A stretch of 64,000 bases of DNA from Epiperipatus broadwayi. Taxonomy: Eukaryota; Onychophora; Udeonychophora; Euonychophora; Peripatidae. The first letter of the stretch is position 1. The number at the start of each line of letters is the position of its first letter. The notes beneath the pieces were generated by a model, which was not told where the DNA came from, searched no databases, and was given only the letters and a program-made list of their open reading frames with translations. The stretch lies in contig JAQFVV010000028.1 of assembly GCA_028023455.1 (NCBI GenBank), forward strand, positions 1,003,501 through 1,067,500, given 5' to 3'. Both the position numbers and the translations under genes were made by a program. Shown piece after piece: positions 50,881 to 61,019 of this stretch.

Positions 50881-51984
50881 TAAAATGCAACATTATGTAC
50901 AAATTTTAACTTTGAAATTTGGAGATTTAAAATATTTATATATATGAGTCACTTTTTACTTTATATTATCAAGCTAAAACCCTAAAATTAAAAATTATAT
51001 TGTTTTGAACCCAGGTTGACTCCCCTATATAGTTACAAAGATCTGATACCAAGTCAGCAAATATATTTATTAGTGATATCAGTTTTATATGATTTACAGA
51101 AAACTGAGGTCATTAAAATATATTATTACTGATTGACCTGAGGTTCAAAACTTTAGGATATTTAAAATTTCATGCTATTAATTTAAATAGCATAACAAAT
51201 TCAATGGTGACTTCCAGAAACTACGTGCTCAGTTCCTATTTAGAATCCTCAAGTTATCAACTGCAAAGCAAAATTCAAAAACTTGTCTAGAGATATAGAT
51301 GGTAAACATAATAATACTTTCAAGTGATCAAAATTACTAAAATTTCCAATAGATGGCTCTGGGTTAAGGTGAAGAGAACTACATGAATGTAAGCTAAGAA
51401 AATCATACGATGTTTTGTTTATAATATATTAAAGCAAAAGTTAGCACCATTTAAAATAGCAATATGTATATATTAAATTTAACATTCCATTGTAAGCTTA
51501 AAGTTATGCCAACTTTCATTAAATGTTGAAGAATATAGGACATAAAATATTTATTTACCAGGTTTGCCATCTATTAGTGAGAATTTTAATAAAACTTCAT
51601 TATTTTATTCCCTGTTTAAGTACAGCTTGTTGTATTCATGACTGTTAAACTTAGTCCAAACAAGAATAGCATTTTATAAGGTGAAATTATATACTGTTTT
51701 TTTATTATTAAATTTATATCAATCCTGGTCAGATGTCTACAATTATTAAAAAAACGGATACATCAAAACATGTAGATACCAAACTTTGGCGTCAGATCTA
51801 TATAACTATGCTGTAAATTGAATTGAATTCTCAACATTAAAAGATGTTTTTTGAAATTCAGGCTGATAACTTCATAGTACAAACAGAATAACAATAGATA
51901 CAAACAGAGCAACAGGAGACATCTGAATGAATGATGCATTTGTTTTAAGCTGGAAAATACTCTGAAAATATGGATAGGAAAAAT
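50881..51984. other. Unassigned sequence
   Basis: A short stretch near 51345-51400 (aatagatggctctgggttaa) resembles 59025-59075 (aatagatggctctagagtga) and 21935-21960, a minor dispersed repeat. No gene is seen. Confidence 0.35.
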
Positions 51985-52545
51985 TGATGTGATGTGATGT
52001 ACTACGGCTTTTCCTTTCTTGGAGTCAGGAATCTCTCAGCCACTAGGCCCAGAAAAACCTGTTAGCCATCTTCCTTCCCTTCTCTTTCCATTCCACACCC
52101 TAAGTTTTCCCCATATTCTCCTCTATCCTGCTTTATCCCATTTCCACAATATTATCTTTGTCTACTATATGAACTTTATATCTAAATCCTCCTTATATTT
52201 TTCCAAATCCAGCATAAAAACCAAGAACCTACTTTCTGTATAATCACTTTGTTTATATTTATTCTTCCACAATTTCATTATTTGCACCCTTTCTGCTTGT
52301 AAGCATTTACATTCAATTACAGATGCCTAATATTTTCTATGCCTTTCATACACAACTTGCAGACTAAATCACTCACATTTTTTCAATTATGTGTATATTC
52401 CCTTGTTGCTAAAGCTTCTGTCCGAGCCTTAAACCATAAACTACTTTCCTTGCTATTATCATAAATTAACTAGCACGCAATATTCTGTTTATTTCTATAT
52501 ATATTTAAACTTTTTTTTTTACTTTCCATACTAGTTCTTCATCAT
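51985..52545 (-). pseudogene. 5'-truncated LINE copy, minus strand, beside the full copy
   Basis: Begins with the complement of the LINE tail (gatgtgatgtgatgtact, about 51988) and runs back through the reverse complement of the 3' quarter (about 55715-56230 of the full copy). Zinc-knuckle coding is altered and the frame is broken by indels. Its tail faces away from the neighbouring full copy, about 150 bp from that copy's first ATG, so the two lie head to head. Confidence 0.8.
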
Positions 52546-52698
52546 GAAAAAAAAATTTAATAAACACTGCCACGTAGTATCTACTGATTACTCAAACTTA
52601 CAAAAGGTGGCAGCACTACAATCCAATATATATAAAAAAAGAATGGATGGAATATAAGAAGTAAGCAAAAGGAATTTGATTTTGATATAAATATAGAT

Positions 52699-55600
52699 AT
52701 GGAGAAGGAATGGGTTTGTAAAATTAATGGTAAGAAAGTAATTTATAAATGTAATGGAGAAGAAAGAATTAAAAGAATTTATAAAAGAGTAGTTAGGAAA
52801 GAAGAAATTGTTAAAATTGGGTTTTTGAATATGCAAGGTGGTAGGAAACCAGAAAAGTGGATGGAATTAAATAAAACAATTGAAAATGAAGAGCTTGAGG
52901 TATTAGCAGTAGTGGAAACACATTTAAGAGAAGAAGAAGAACCTATTTTGGAACAGTTGGTATGGCAGGGTATAAATAGAAAAGAAAAAGAAAAAAGGGG
53001 TGGTGGTATAGGTGTTATATCAAAAAAATATTTAAATATTGTTAAATGTCAAGAACACTTGTGGTTTGAAATAAGGTTGGGTAAACAAGAATGGATGGTG
53101 GCTATAGTTTATATAGCTACTGGAGATAGTCAAATTATATTGGAGTGGAATAGTAACATATACGAATGTTTAGTTAAGGATATACAAAGTTTTAAAGAAA
53201 AGGGGAAGAGAATAATGGTTATAGGGGATATGAATGGACATATTGAAGAAATTGATGATGTAGATAATAAAAATGGACAGCTTTTGAAGAATTTTTGTCA
53301 GAAAGTGAATTTGAGTATTGGAAATTTATTAAATATTTATGAGGGACAATACACATGGTCCAGAAATAATATATTTCACACAATAGATTATGTATTGGTA
53401 GAGAAAGAGGGAATAAATAAAATACGGAAAATTAAGGTATTTGATAATGAAGAAAAAGTATGCACTAGTGATCATAATTTCATTGTAATTGAAATGGTTA
53501 GTAATGTGATGGAGAATAGAAATAAAAGTAGAAATAATAGTGAAAGATGTGGATGGAGAGTAAATGATAAGAATAAGTTGGAAGAGTATAAAATACAAGT
53601 TGAAGAAATAATGGAAGAGTGGGTTGGGGATGAGTATAAGGATTGGTGTAAGGAAGTAGAAAAAGTTGCAAATAGGGTTTTAGGTGAGAATATTGAAAAG
53701 AATAAAAGTAATAAAAAAATTAAAATTAGTAAAAGTGTAAAAGAAAGGAAAGAAGCATGTAGAGAATATAAGTGTGCTATTAAGAATAAGGAAAGTGAAA
53801 AAGATATTAATGCTAAATGGGAAAAGTACTTAGAAAAGAAGAAGTTGGCTAAAATAGATATTTATAGAGAGAGAATGAAATTGAATAGTAAATTGTTGGA
53901 GGATATTAATAAAAGTGGAAGAGATGGAAGTAAAAAATTTTGGAATTATATTAAAAGGAGAAATGTAGGGGAGAGAGAGTAGTATTACTAGATGATGAGG
54001 GAACTGAGTGTAGTTCTAGAGAAGATTTAGAGAGAATCTTAAATAGTTATGTAATGAATATAGAAAAGATGTTAAATGTGAATGATAGAATATTAGAAAA
54101 TATGAAAGAATATAGTAATGGGAATATTAGTTTTTCAGAAAATGAACTAAATGAGGTAGAGAAGAAATTGAAAAGTGGGAAGGCAAGAGGTTTAGATGGA
54201 TGGGCAGCAGAGATGGTAATGAATTTAGGATATAGGGCAAAAGTAAAGTTATTATCCTGTTTTAATAAAATGGCACAGAATAGAGTTTTCCCAAGTAGTT
54301 GGAGTAATACAAGAGTAAGGTTATTATTTAAAGGAAAGGGTAAGGATCATAGAAAGTTGAATAATTATAGACCGATAGCGGTAACATCAGTTTTATATAA
54401 AGTTTTCTCGTATATGGTGGCTAGTAAAGTTGTAAAATGGATGGAAGGGAATAATGTAGTGGGTGAAATGCAAGGAGGTTTTAGATTAGATAGGCGTATA
54501 GGAGATAGTTTATTTGTAGTTACACAACTTATGGATATGAGTAGGAATGCAGATAAACAGTTATATATGAGTTTTATAGATATAGAGAAGGCATATGATA
54601 GAGTAAATAGAAATAGATTATGGATAAGTTTAGCAAATTTGGGAATGGATGAAGCTTTAATAGATATTATTAAGAAATTATATGAAAATAATTATTATAT
54701 ATATCAATTAGAGAATATAGAATCAATTAAAGTTAAAAATGGTGTGGGACTAAGGCAAGGATGCCCTATGTCACCTATTTTGTTTGTGTTGTATTTGAGT
54801 GAAATGGAAAGAGCAATAGAAAGATTAGGAAGAGGGATAGAGATACCGTTAATAGGTAGTAAGGGAGTATTTATTTTGTCAGGTCTTTTTTTTTGCAGAT
54901 GATATATTTTTGTGTGCAGAAAAAAGAGAAGATATGGAAGTTATGTTGAGGACATGTGCAAGGGTGGGTAAAGAGATGGGGATTAAATTTAGTGAAGAAA
55001 AATCAAATATAATGATGGTTAATACTGAGGAAAGAGAAGATGTAGAATTTTTATTGGGAGATATTAAGTTAAGTGTGGTGAATAGATATAGTTATTTGGG
55101 AATTATTTTAAGTAATCAGAAAAATTATTTGGATGAATGGGAGAAAAAATTGATAAATGAAGCAAAGAAAAGAAAGGGATTGATAAAGAAATTAACAGTA
55201 TTTTCATATAATAAATATGATGTAGCTAGAATTATATGGAAAGGAGTTGCAGTAGCAGGGTTAACATATGGTAATGATGCATTATATGTTAGTAAAAAGA
55301 TATTAGATTATTTAGAAAAAACTCAAAGGGAAGTAGGAAGACATCGCATTGATGCAGAAGTATGGACAGCAAGGGAGGCAATTCAAGGAGAAATGGGATG
55401 GTCAAGTTTTCATATGAGAGATGCAAAAAGTAAAATGAAAATGTTTGGTAGATTGCAGTTTATGGATAATAAAAGAATAGCTAAAATAGTATTTAATTGG
55501 GTTATGAGTAAAGGGCAGGTAACAAGATGGGTGAGAAAGGTAATGCGCTATGCAAAAGATTTGGATAAAGAATTTATATCAGTATATTTGTACAAAAGAT

Positions 55601-56118
55601 GGGATGATTGTGTTAAGAGGATTATTGAGTGTTATAGTAGTAAGGAATGGAATAAAAGAATAGATTTATTAATAAAGACTAGGGAGTTAGAGAGATGGAG
55701 AAATAGTATGGAGAGTAAAAAGAGTTTAAATATATATAGAAATAAACAGAATATTAGGTGTGAGTTAATATATGATAATAGTAAGGAAAGTAGTTTATTG
55801 TTTAAAGCTCGAACGGGATCTTTAGCTACAAAAGAATATACATGTAAATGGAAAAATATGGGTGATTTATTTTGTAAATTATGTAAGGAAGGAATTGAAA
55901 ATATTAGGCATTTGTTAATTGAATGTAAATGTTTGAAAACAGAAAGGGTACATATAATGAAGTTGTGGAAAAATAAATATGAAAAGAGTGATTATACAGA
56001 AAGTGAATTATTGGTTTTTATGCTAGGTTTGGGAAAAGATAAGGGGGATTTAGATATAAAGGTTATAGAGTTGACAAAAATTATGTTGTGGAAATGGGAT
56101 AGAGCAGATTATGGGTAA
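52699..56118 (+). pseudogene. Nearly full-length APE-type LINE retrotransposon, coding region broken by two frameshifts
   Basis: Encodes the enzymes for target-primed reverse transcription. Segment 1 (52699-53982, 427 codons from ATG) begins with an exonuclease-endonuclease-phosphatase domain: KIGFLNMQGGRKPEKW, VVETH, IGDMNGHI, TIDYVLVEK and a terminal SDHNFIVIEM, giving the expected N, E, D/N and SDH residues. Segment 2 (54054-54902, frame open from about 53982) is reverse transcriptase: GKARGLDGW, NNYRPIAVTSVLYKVF, SFIDIEKAYDRV, GLRQGCPMSPILF. Segment 3 (about 54888-56118) continues with the catalytic FADDIFLCAE, a thumb/connection region and a zinc knuckle CKLC...HLLIEC. Break 1 is in the GA run at about 53968-53980; break 2 is one extra T in the T run at about 54882-54890 directly before FADD. 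Apart from these the frame is open, so it is young. The C-terminal style recalls LINEs known from chelicerates; clade not assigned. Confidence 0.9.
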
Positions 56119-56230
56119 ATTTAGAGTGGGGAATGTAAAAGAAAGTGGCTAACAGGTTTATCTGGGCTTAATTGCTGAGATATTCTTGACTTCGTTTAAG
56201 GAGAAGCCATAATACATCACATCACATCAC
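56119..56230 (+). mobile_element. LINE 3' end with ACATC-type tandem tail
   Basis: The short 3' region contains 'aaagtggctaacaggttta' and 'gagaagccataatac', conserved in the copies at 50.6, 52.0 and 14.9 kb. The element ends in tandem catca pentamers (catcacatcacatcacat) instead of poly-A. The same tail ends all four copies in this window, so the pentamer repeat is part of the element. Confidence 0.8.
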
Positions 56231-56910
56231 ATAAAGCTACATTTCACGTAAAAAATATTTTGTACTTTAGAAAAGGTTTGAATATTATGTTAATAAAATT
56301 CGTAGTTTTTTTTTTAATTTTGTTAAAAAAATAATAAATTTCAAATTATTATTATTTGTTTTTTGATTATAGAATTTTTTAACATGTAGTTCTGTGTAAT
56401 TGTGAAGTGTTACAATTAGAAAATAAAACAAGCTCTGAAAACAGAAAACAAACGGTAGCGAGAATGAATATTAGTTCGACATTATTTTCAGTTTATAAAA
56501 TCATAAAATCATTGTATATTTAAATCACTCTTTTGTATTTTGTCTTTGATCTTAATAAATGATTTATAAAGAGTTTAGACTAAAGAGAACTCACTTTAAA
56601 AAAAAAACAAAACAGAAAATATAAACGAACTAACAATTGACATAATTAACTTGAACATATGTAAATATTTCTGATATTTAACTTTGTAAACTGTGTGTTT
56701 GTTATGGTAACTGGATAAATTTTAAGTGCTTTTTTTCAAATATTAGCTTCTAGGTTTAGCTACGATTAGAATGATGACTTACAAAAAAAATCTATTAACA
56801 CCTTTTATGACGATGTACTATATTTGGTCTACATATAAATTTATTGTTTAGATAACTGACAAAATACCTTTCTATTTATTTAATAATCTAATTATTTGAA
56901 GGAGATAAAA
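56231..56910. other. Intronic AT-rich sequence
   Basis: Lies just 3' of the CELF exon on the minus strand. No repeat or exon is seen apart from T- and A-runs. Confidence 0.5.
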
Positions 56911-56985
56911 GCACTTACCTGCTCTATTTTCACTGTCTGCTGGCTTTACTTGTATTGGACGGTTCATCTAAAATAAACAATAAAT
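56911..56985 (-). CDS. CELF/Bruno-like RNA-binding protein, internal exon (49 bp, 56919-56967)
   Basis: CELF proteins bind GU-rich RNA through three RRM domains and control splicing, mRNA decay and translation. This minus-strand exon reads MNRPIQVKPADSENRA plus one base. It matches the conserved end of RRM1 (family form MNRPIQVKPADSE), where RRM1's last strand leads into the short linker before RRM2. The acceptor is tttattgtttattttag, with a possible branch point actgattat upstream; the donor is GCAG|GTAAGTGC. The exon opens in phase 0 and ends after the first codon base. The NRPIQVKPADSE form fits the CELF3/4/5/6 side of the family better than CELF1/2-type HPIQMKPADSE. The neighbouring exons, including the rest of RRM1 and RRM2, were not found here, so the flanking introns are very long and full of transposons. 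The small size limits the statistics, but motif and splice sites agree closely. Confidence 0.85.
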
Positions 56986-57550
56986 ATAATCAGTAAAAAC
57001 GAAAAGAGAGATAAAGATAAAAAACAAACAGTAATTCAGTATAAATAAGAACTTTTCAGTTTTATACATTTTAATTCAAAATATAAATTTTAATTATATT
57101 GATTGTGTAATAAATATTAGTATAAATTATTTATATAATAAAATGATTATTCAAATAATAAACAACCATTTCTAAACGAGTATGGCTATTCTAATATAAT
57201 TCAAAGAAGAAAAAAAATGAAGATGACAGAAATGAGTTTTTGATGACTTGGCAAACTGATCTGTTAACCACAAATATTTCCACATATAGAATGTTCTGGT
57301 CCATTTGTCTATTAACTTATATTTTTTTACAAAGTTGTCTTTTAATTTCTTCAAAAGTTTTCATTCTAAAATACCTCGTCACAATGTCTAATTGGAGTTC
57401 TCCAATGTATTCTATTTTCTTCCATATATTGCGAATGGAAACACATTAAATTTCTTTAGAACGTCTTTAAGATAATTCTTATAATATAGCGACTATCCCT
57501 GTATAAAAACCACGGCATAAGTTCACCATAAAATAGCATTTTATAAAGTA
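56986..57550. other. Intronic sequence upstream of the CELF exon
   Basis: No further CELF exon, RNA gene or repeat is recognised. Confidence 0.45.
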
Positions 57551-57554
57551 TGCA

Positions 57555-57801
57555 GAGGCTAAACTCTTCATACAGTAGCACCATTCAATGCAAGCCAGAG
57601 TAATCAATGGATGCAGGAAGGTGTTTGCATAAAATCTCTATCTAATCCCTACTCATCCAATATCCCCAGACTAGTTGCAAAAACCTTCCTGCATCAATTG
57701 ATTACTCTGGCTTGCACTGACTGGTGCTATTGTATGGAGAGTTTAGCCTCAGTATAAACAGCTTGTGTAAGCATAAAGAATGGTGATCATGTGATGTTTA
57801 A
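57555..57801. mobile_element. Foldback family A, compact copy
   Basis: gaggctaaactcttcatac at left and gtatggagagtttagcctc at right are inverted, and the arms extend to the middle (ccttcctgcatcaattgatt). The unique centre of other copies is mostly lost. The right flank agcttgtgtaagcataaaga ... catgtgatgttta is also shared, inverted, with 63397-63440, so the family extends past the obvious arms. Confidence 0.7.
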
Positions 57802-57980
57802 TGATTCAAGAACATTTTATGAACTCTTGCACTGTTTATTCATTTTACATAACCAAAGAAGGTGTGATTTTACAATTATGGATTCAATATTATCACATCT
57901 AGCAAGCTGAATAATAAATATTTTGATTAGTTTTATAATTTTGTCATTGTGTATTTAAAATTTTACAGAGCATCTTTAAT

Positions 57981-58256
57981 TCAAGCAGGAGTGCGTGTGC
58001 GGCGCAATTGTTCCCAAAAGCTATTAATACAAAATAGCTAACTAAAAATAATAAACTAGCTGAGCGCTTTCAAAGGATCTTGCCTTCATAATCATAGCTT
58101 GCTAATACATTTAATGATATGTAAATATGCTAATTCCATTTTTTTTGATAAAGCAAAGATCCTTTGAAAGCGCTCAGCTAGTTTATTATTTTTAGTTAGC
58201 TATTTTGTATTAATAGCTTTTGGGAACAGTTGCGCCGCACACACATTCCTGCTTGA
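57981..58256. repeat. Near-perfect hairpin element, arms of about 105 bp
   Basis: The left arm runs from tcaagcaggagtgcgtgtgc through gcgctttcaaaggatctt; the right arm is its complement from aagatcctttgaaagcgctc to cacacattcctgcttga. Arms differ at only a few positions around a loop of about 65 bp. A 14-bp direct repeat cagagcatctttaa lies before the left arm (57966) and again about 40 bp after the right arm (58299), which may mark a larger insertion unit. Confidence 0.75.
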
Positions 58257-58532
58257 ATACATATATTTCCCAAAAGTAAAATTATTTGACTTAATCAGAG
58301 CATCTTTAAATAAAACTTTTCTAAAACATTTATAGTGTGCTGAGAGGATGTCCATGTTTCACTTCCATACAATACATTAGGTTAAATAAAGGCTGAATGT
58401 ACAGCTAATTAAGTTGCAGTAATTATTCCTTGCCTTGTAATGAAAGATTCTATTTTTTAATTTATTAAAAGTAGCAGCTCAGTAAAATCTGTATTGTGTC
58501 TCAACATCTAAATTCACCTTTTTACTCATTAT

Positions 58533-58680
58533 CAAAATAGTAAGACTGGTTTTTTTCTTCTCATGTGTCATATCATCGGCCGGGAAGTGAACCCGCTAAT
58601 CCAGGACAACTGCTTGTAAGGCAGCTGTGCTGACCACTAGACCACCAATGCTTGCCAAAATAGTAAAACTGGTTTTTTTC
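58533..58680 (-). mobile_element. tRNA-derived SINE copy 8 (type A), minus strand, with long target duplication
   Basis: The SINE is about 58557-58655. The flanks are caaaatagtaagactggttttttt (58533) and caaaatagtaaaactggttttttt (58656), one mismatch in about 25 bp. The reverse strand contains gcattggtggtctagtggtc and gcgggttcacttcccggccg. Confidence 0.85.
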
Positions 58681-58770
58681 TTATCATGTGTCATAGCTTC
58701 AGCTGAAGCAAACCCACTAACCTGGGGCAACTGGTTGTAAGACAGCTGTGCTGACCACTCGTCCACCAAA
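58681..58770 (-). mobile_element. tRNA-derived SINE copy 9 (type A), directly following copy 8
   Basis: The reverse strand begins tttggtggacgagtggtcag and ends with agctgaagctatgacacatg, more diverged than copy 8. It abuts the second target-duplication copy of SINE 8, in the same orientation, with no clear duplication of its own at the far side. Confidence 0.75.
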
Positions 58771-59160
58771 AAGTAAGCATTAAAAAGAACTGACAGGCAA
58801 GGATACCTCAAATTGCTACCCCCTCCTTTCCCCCCAAAAAAAACCAACTAAAAACAACTATAATAGAAAATAAATTTATTTGTTGAATACCAATAATATC
58901 ATGTGACTCTCATTTGCTTTCATGAACAGTTCTCTGAAGTAGTCAATTGTAAATTTGAGTATAGATGAGAAAGAATATTATAGCACCATGCTATCTGATG
59001 CCCACTGATTATTCAAGCTTACAATAGATGGCTCTAGAGTGAGGTGAAGATGACTATCATAGGATGACAATGAATAATCATATGCAAATATCACCTGATG
59101 TAGATGTTGGTATTAACTTTCCTAAGTTTATGTAAAGTAGATCTGCAATTAGCATAAAAT
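58771..59160. other. Short stretch with C-rich/poly-A tract
   Basis: A ccccctcctttccccccaaaaa tract lies at about 58818-58843. 59025-59060 resembles 51345-51380. No gene is seen. Confidence 0.4.
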
Positions 59161-59162
59161 TA

Positions 59163-59260
59163 GTCAAGCGTTGGTGGCTGAGTGGTCAGCACAGCTACCT
59201 TACAAGCAGTTGTCCCGAGTTTGTGGATTTGCTTCCTGGCCGATACTTTGACACATGAAA
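59163..59260 (+). mobile_element. tRNA-derived SINE copy 10 (type A)
   Basis: gtcaagcgttggtggctgag ... ctaccttacaagcagttgtc ... gtggatttgcttcctggccg ... gacacatgaaa. The B box is mutated (gatttgc), so this copy is older. Target duplication is not clear (ataaaattag / ataaaacta at most). Confidence 0.75.
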
Positions 59261-60450
59261 AATAAAACTATAAGTCTCTAAAATGTATAGAATATGGCTT
59301 TGTTTCACATCTATACTACTGCATACATGAGTTAGCTTGCATTCAAAACCTTAAGCTATTTTGGATTTCATACTATGAGCTTGAATAATGTGAAAGTGTA
59401 TAGGAAGGCTGTTAAATGTATAAATGCACTAATTCTCACTTGGAGTTCTAGGTCTCATTGATAAAAACAAAATCCAGAAAACAGTTAGGAATGAGGGTAT
59501 TATAACACTATACCATCTGTATCCATTTATTACTTGAATAATGATTTAGAATAAATGACTATTATTTTATTAAACTATTACATTACGAAGGTGCCAAACT
59601 TTATGCACATAACTATAAAACCAGTCTGTCCAGGCAAGTAATTAAACTCTCTTATCAATATTTACAAAATATTTCGTTTGTTGAACTTTGGAAAAGACAC
59701 TGAACATCTTCAATATTCCTTCATATTCCTGCAGCTACCTATTTTGATGGCAGAAATCTACAACCCAATTAAACTACAAATGACCCAAACCATGTTTACA
59801 CCATTCTCATGCAAGATAGGGACTTATTTGTATCTGGGCTAACTGATAACTACTGGTTGACTTTGGCCATATGTACCATGTCCATTAAAATTGTTAGTAT
59901 TTCATTTTTATATATAAATACATATCAAAAACAACTATAATATGGTTTGCTACTATCTATAAATTTCATTAACTTTGATGTTATTTGGAGCTAAATAATG
60001 TGAATATAAATGGGGAGGGGGGTACAATATACATTAAGGGTATTTTCTTGGAAATGAAAAAAAAAGAATATCAAATATAAAAAAAAACTGTTTATATTAT
60101 TTTTTGTTTATTACTATGAATTAATTATCAAATTTATATAAAGGTTTTAAAAATAGAGTCTATCATTATGTCAAGAATTATATATTTTATTTTTAAAATT
60201 TTTTTTTGATTTAATCGATGCCTATTACACAAGATATTATAATAGCTTTTAATTTTTAATGCAGTTATATTTTGTTCCAAATTATTTTTCACTATAATTT
60301 TTAAATGCATCATTTCTTTTATTATTTATAAAAATAACCAGTGAATAAAAAAAATAAGAAGAAAGGAAAAAAATTCCATCATATGTATAAAATCCCTAAA
60401 TATCCCTAAAGCTTTCACATTAGACGATATATTTTTCAAGGAAAATAATG
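59261..60450. other. Unassigned AT-rich sequence
   Basis: No gene or bounded repeat is recognised. Confidence 0.35.
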
Positions 60451-60482
60451 TCCGGGTTCGCTTCCCGGTCAATGCTTTGACA
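60451..60482 (+). mobile_element. SINE 3' fragment (copy 11)
   Basis: tccgggttcgcttcccggtc followed by aatgctttgaca is the B box and end of the type A SINE. The 5' two thirds are absent. Confidence 0.7.
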
Positions 60483-61019
60483 TATATATATATAATATTA
60501 TTTGTTCTGCAATTAATAAACCGTAATCATTTTTTTTACAAACCATTTTATGCTAAGGAAGTAATTAGATAAAAGAACAGATTAAAAAAAATACAACAGC
60601 CTTTGGGTACATTTCCGGACTCTAAAAAAATAGGGTATTGGAATCAAACTTTTTCAAGGGAAAAATGTCTGGAAAAAAATACGCTTTTGACCACAATACA
60701 GGAATGGATAGGTAGAGTATTTAAATCATGAATAAAATATGATTACAGTGCACAATATGATATTTAGTGAGTTAAAAACTTCTACTTTAGTATCATATTT
60801 ACGTTTAATTTAGTGTAACTTGATATCATGCAATTCATGGGTTCACAGTAGTACCATGCATGATTGAAATTTGTTAAAGCAACGGATTAATTACAATGGC
60901 GTTTTCATAGACCGGGTACACATTTTAGGTATAATATAAAAATATGCCCATATGTTATGCATGTGCAATCTACTTACATACATATAGAAGTATGCATCTA
61001 CATTTTATATATATAAGAA
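60483..61019. other. Unassigned AT-rich sequence
   Basis: Nothing recognised apart from an (AT)n tract at the start. Confidence 0.35.

Noticed and set aside
53329-53598. Minus-strand frame of 89 codons inside the LINE
   Set aside because: It is an antisense shadow of the endonuclease domain.
11706-56967. The 11.7-kb exon as an alternative start of the CELF protein
   Set aside because: Donor phases differ (two bases versus one base into the codon), so both cannot splice in frame to the same next exon. I kept it as a separate exon candidate.
58596-58847. Minus-strand 83-codon frame near 58.7 kb
   Set aside because: It runs through two SINE copies and a C-rich tract; its sequence comes from the SINEs.
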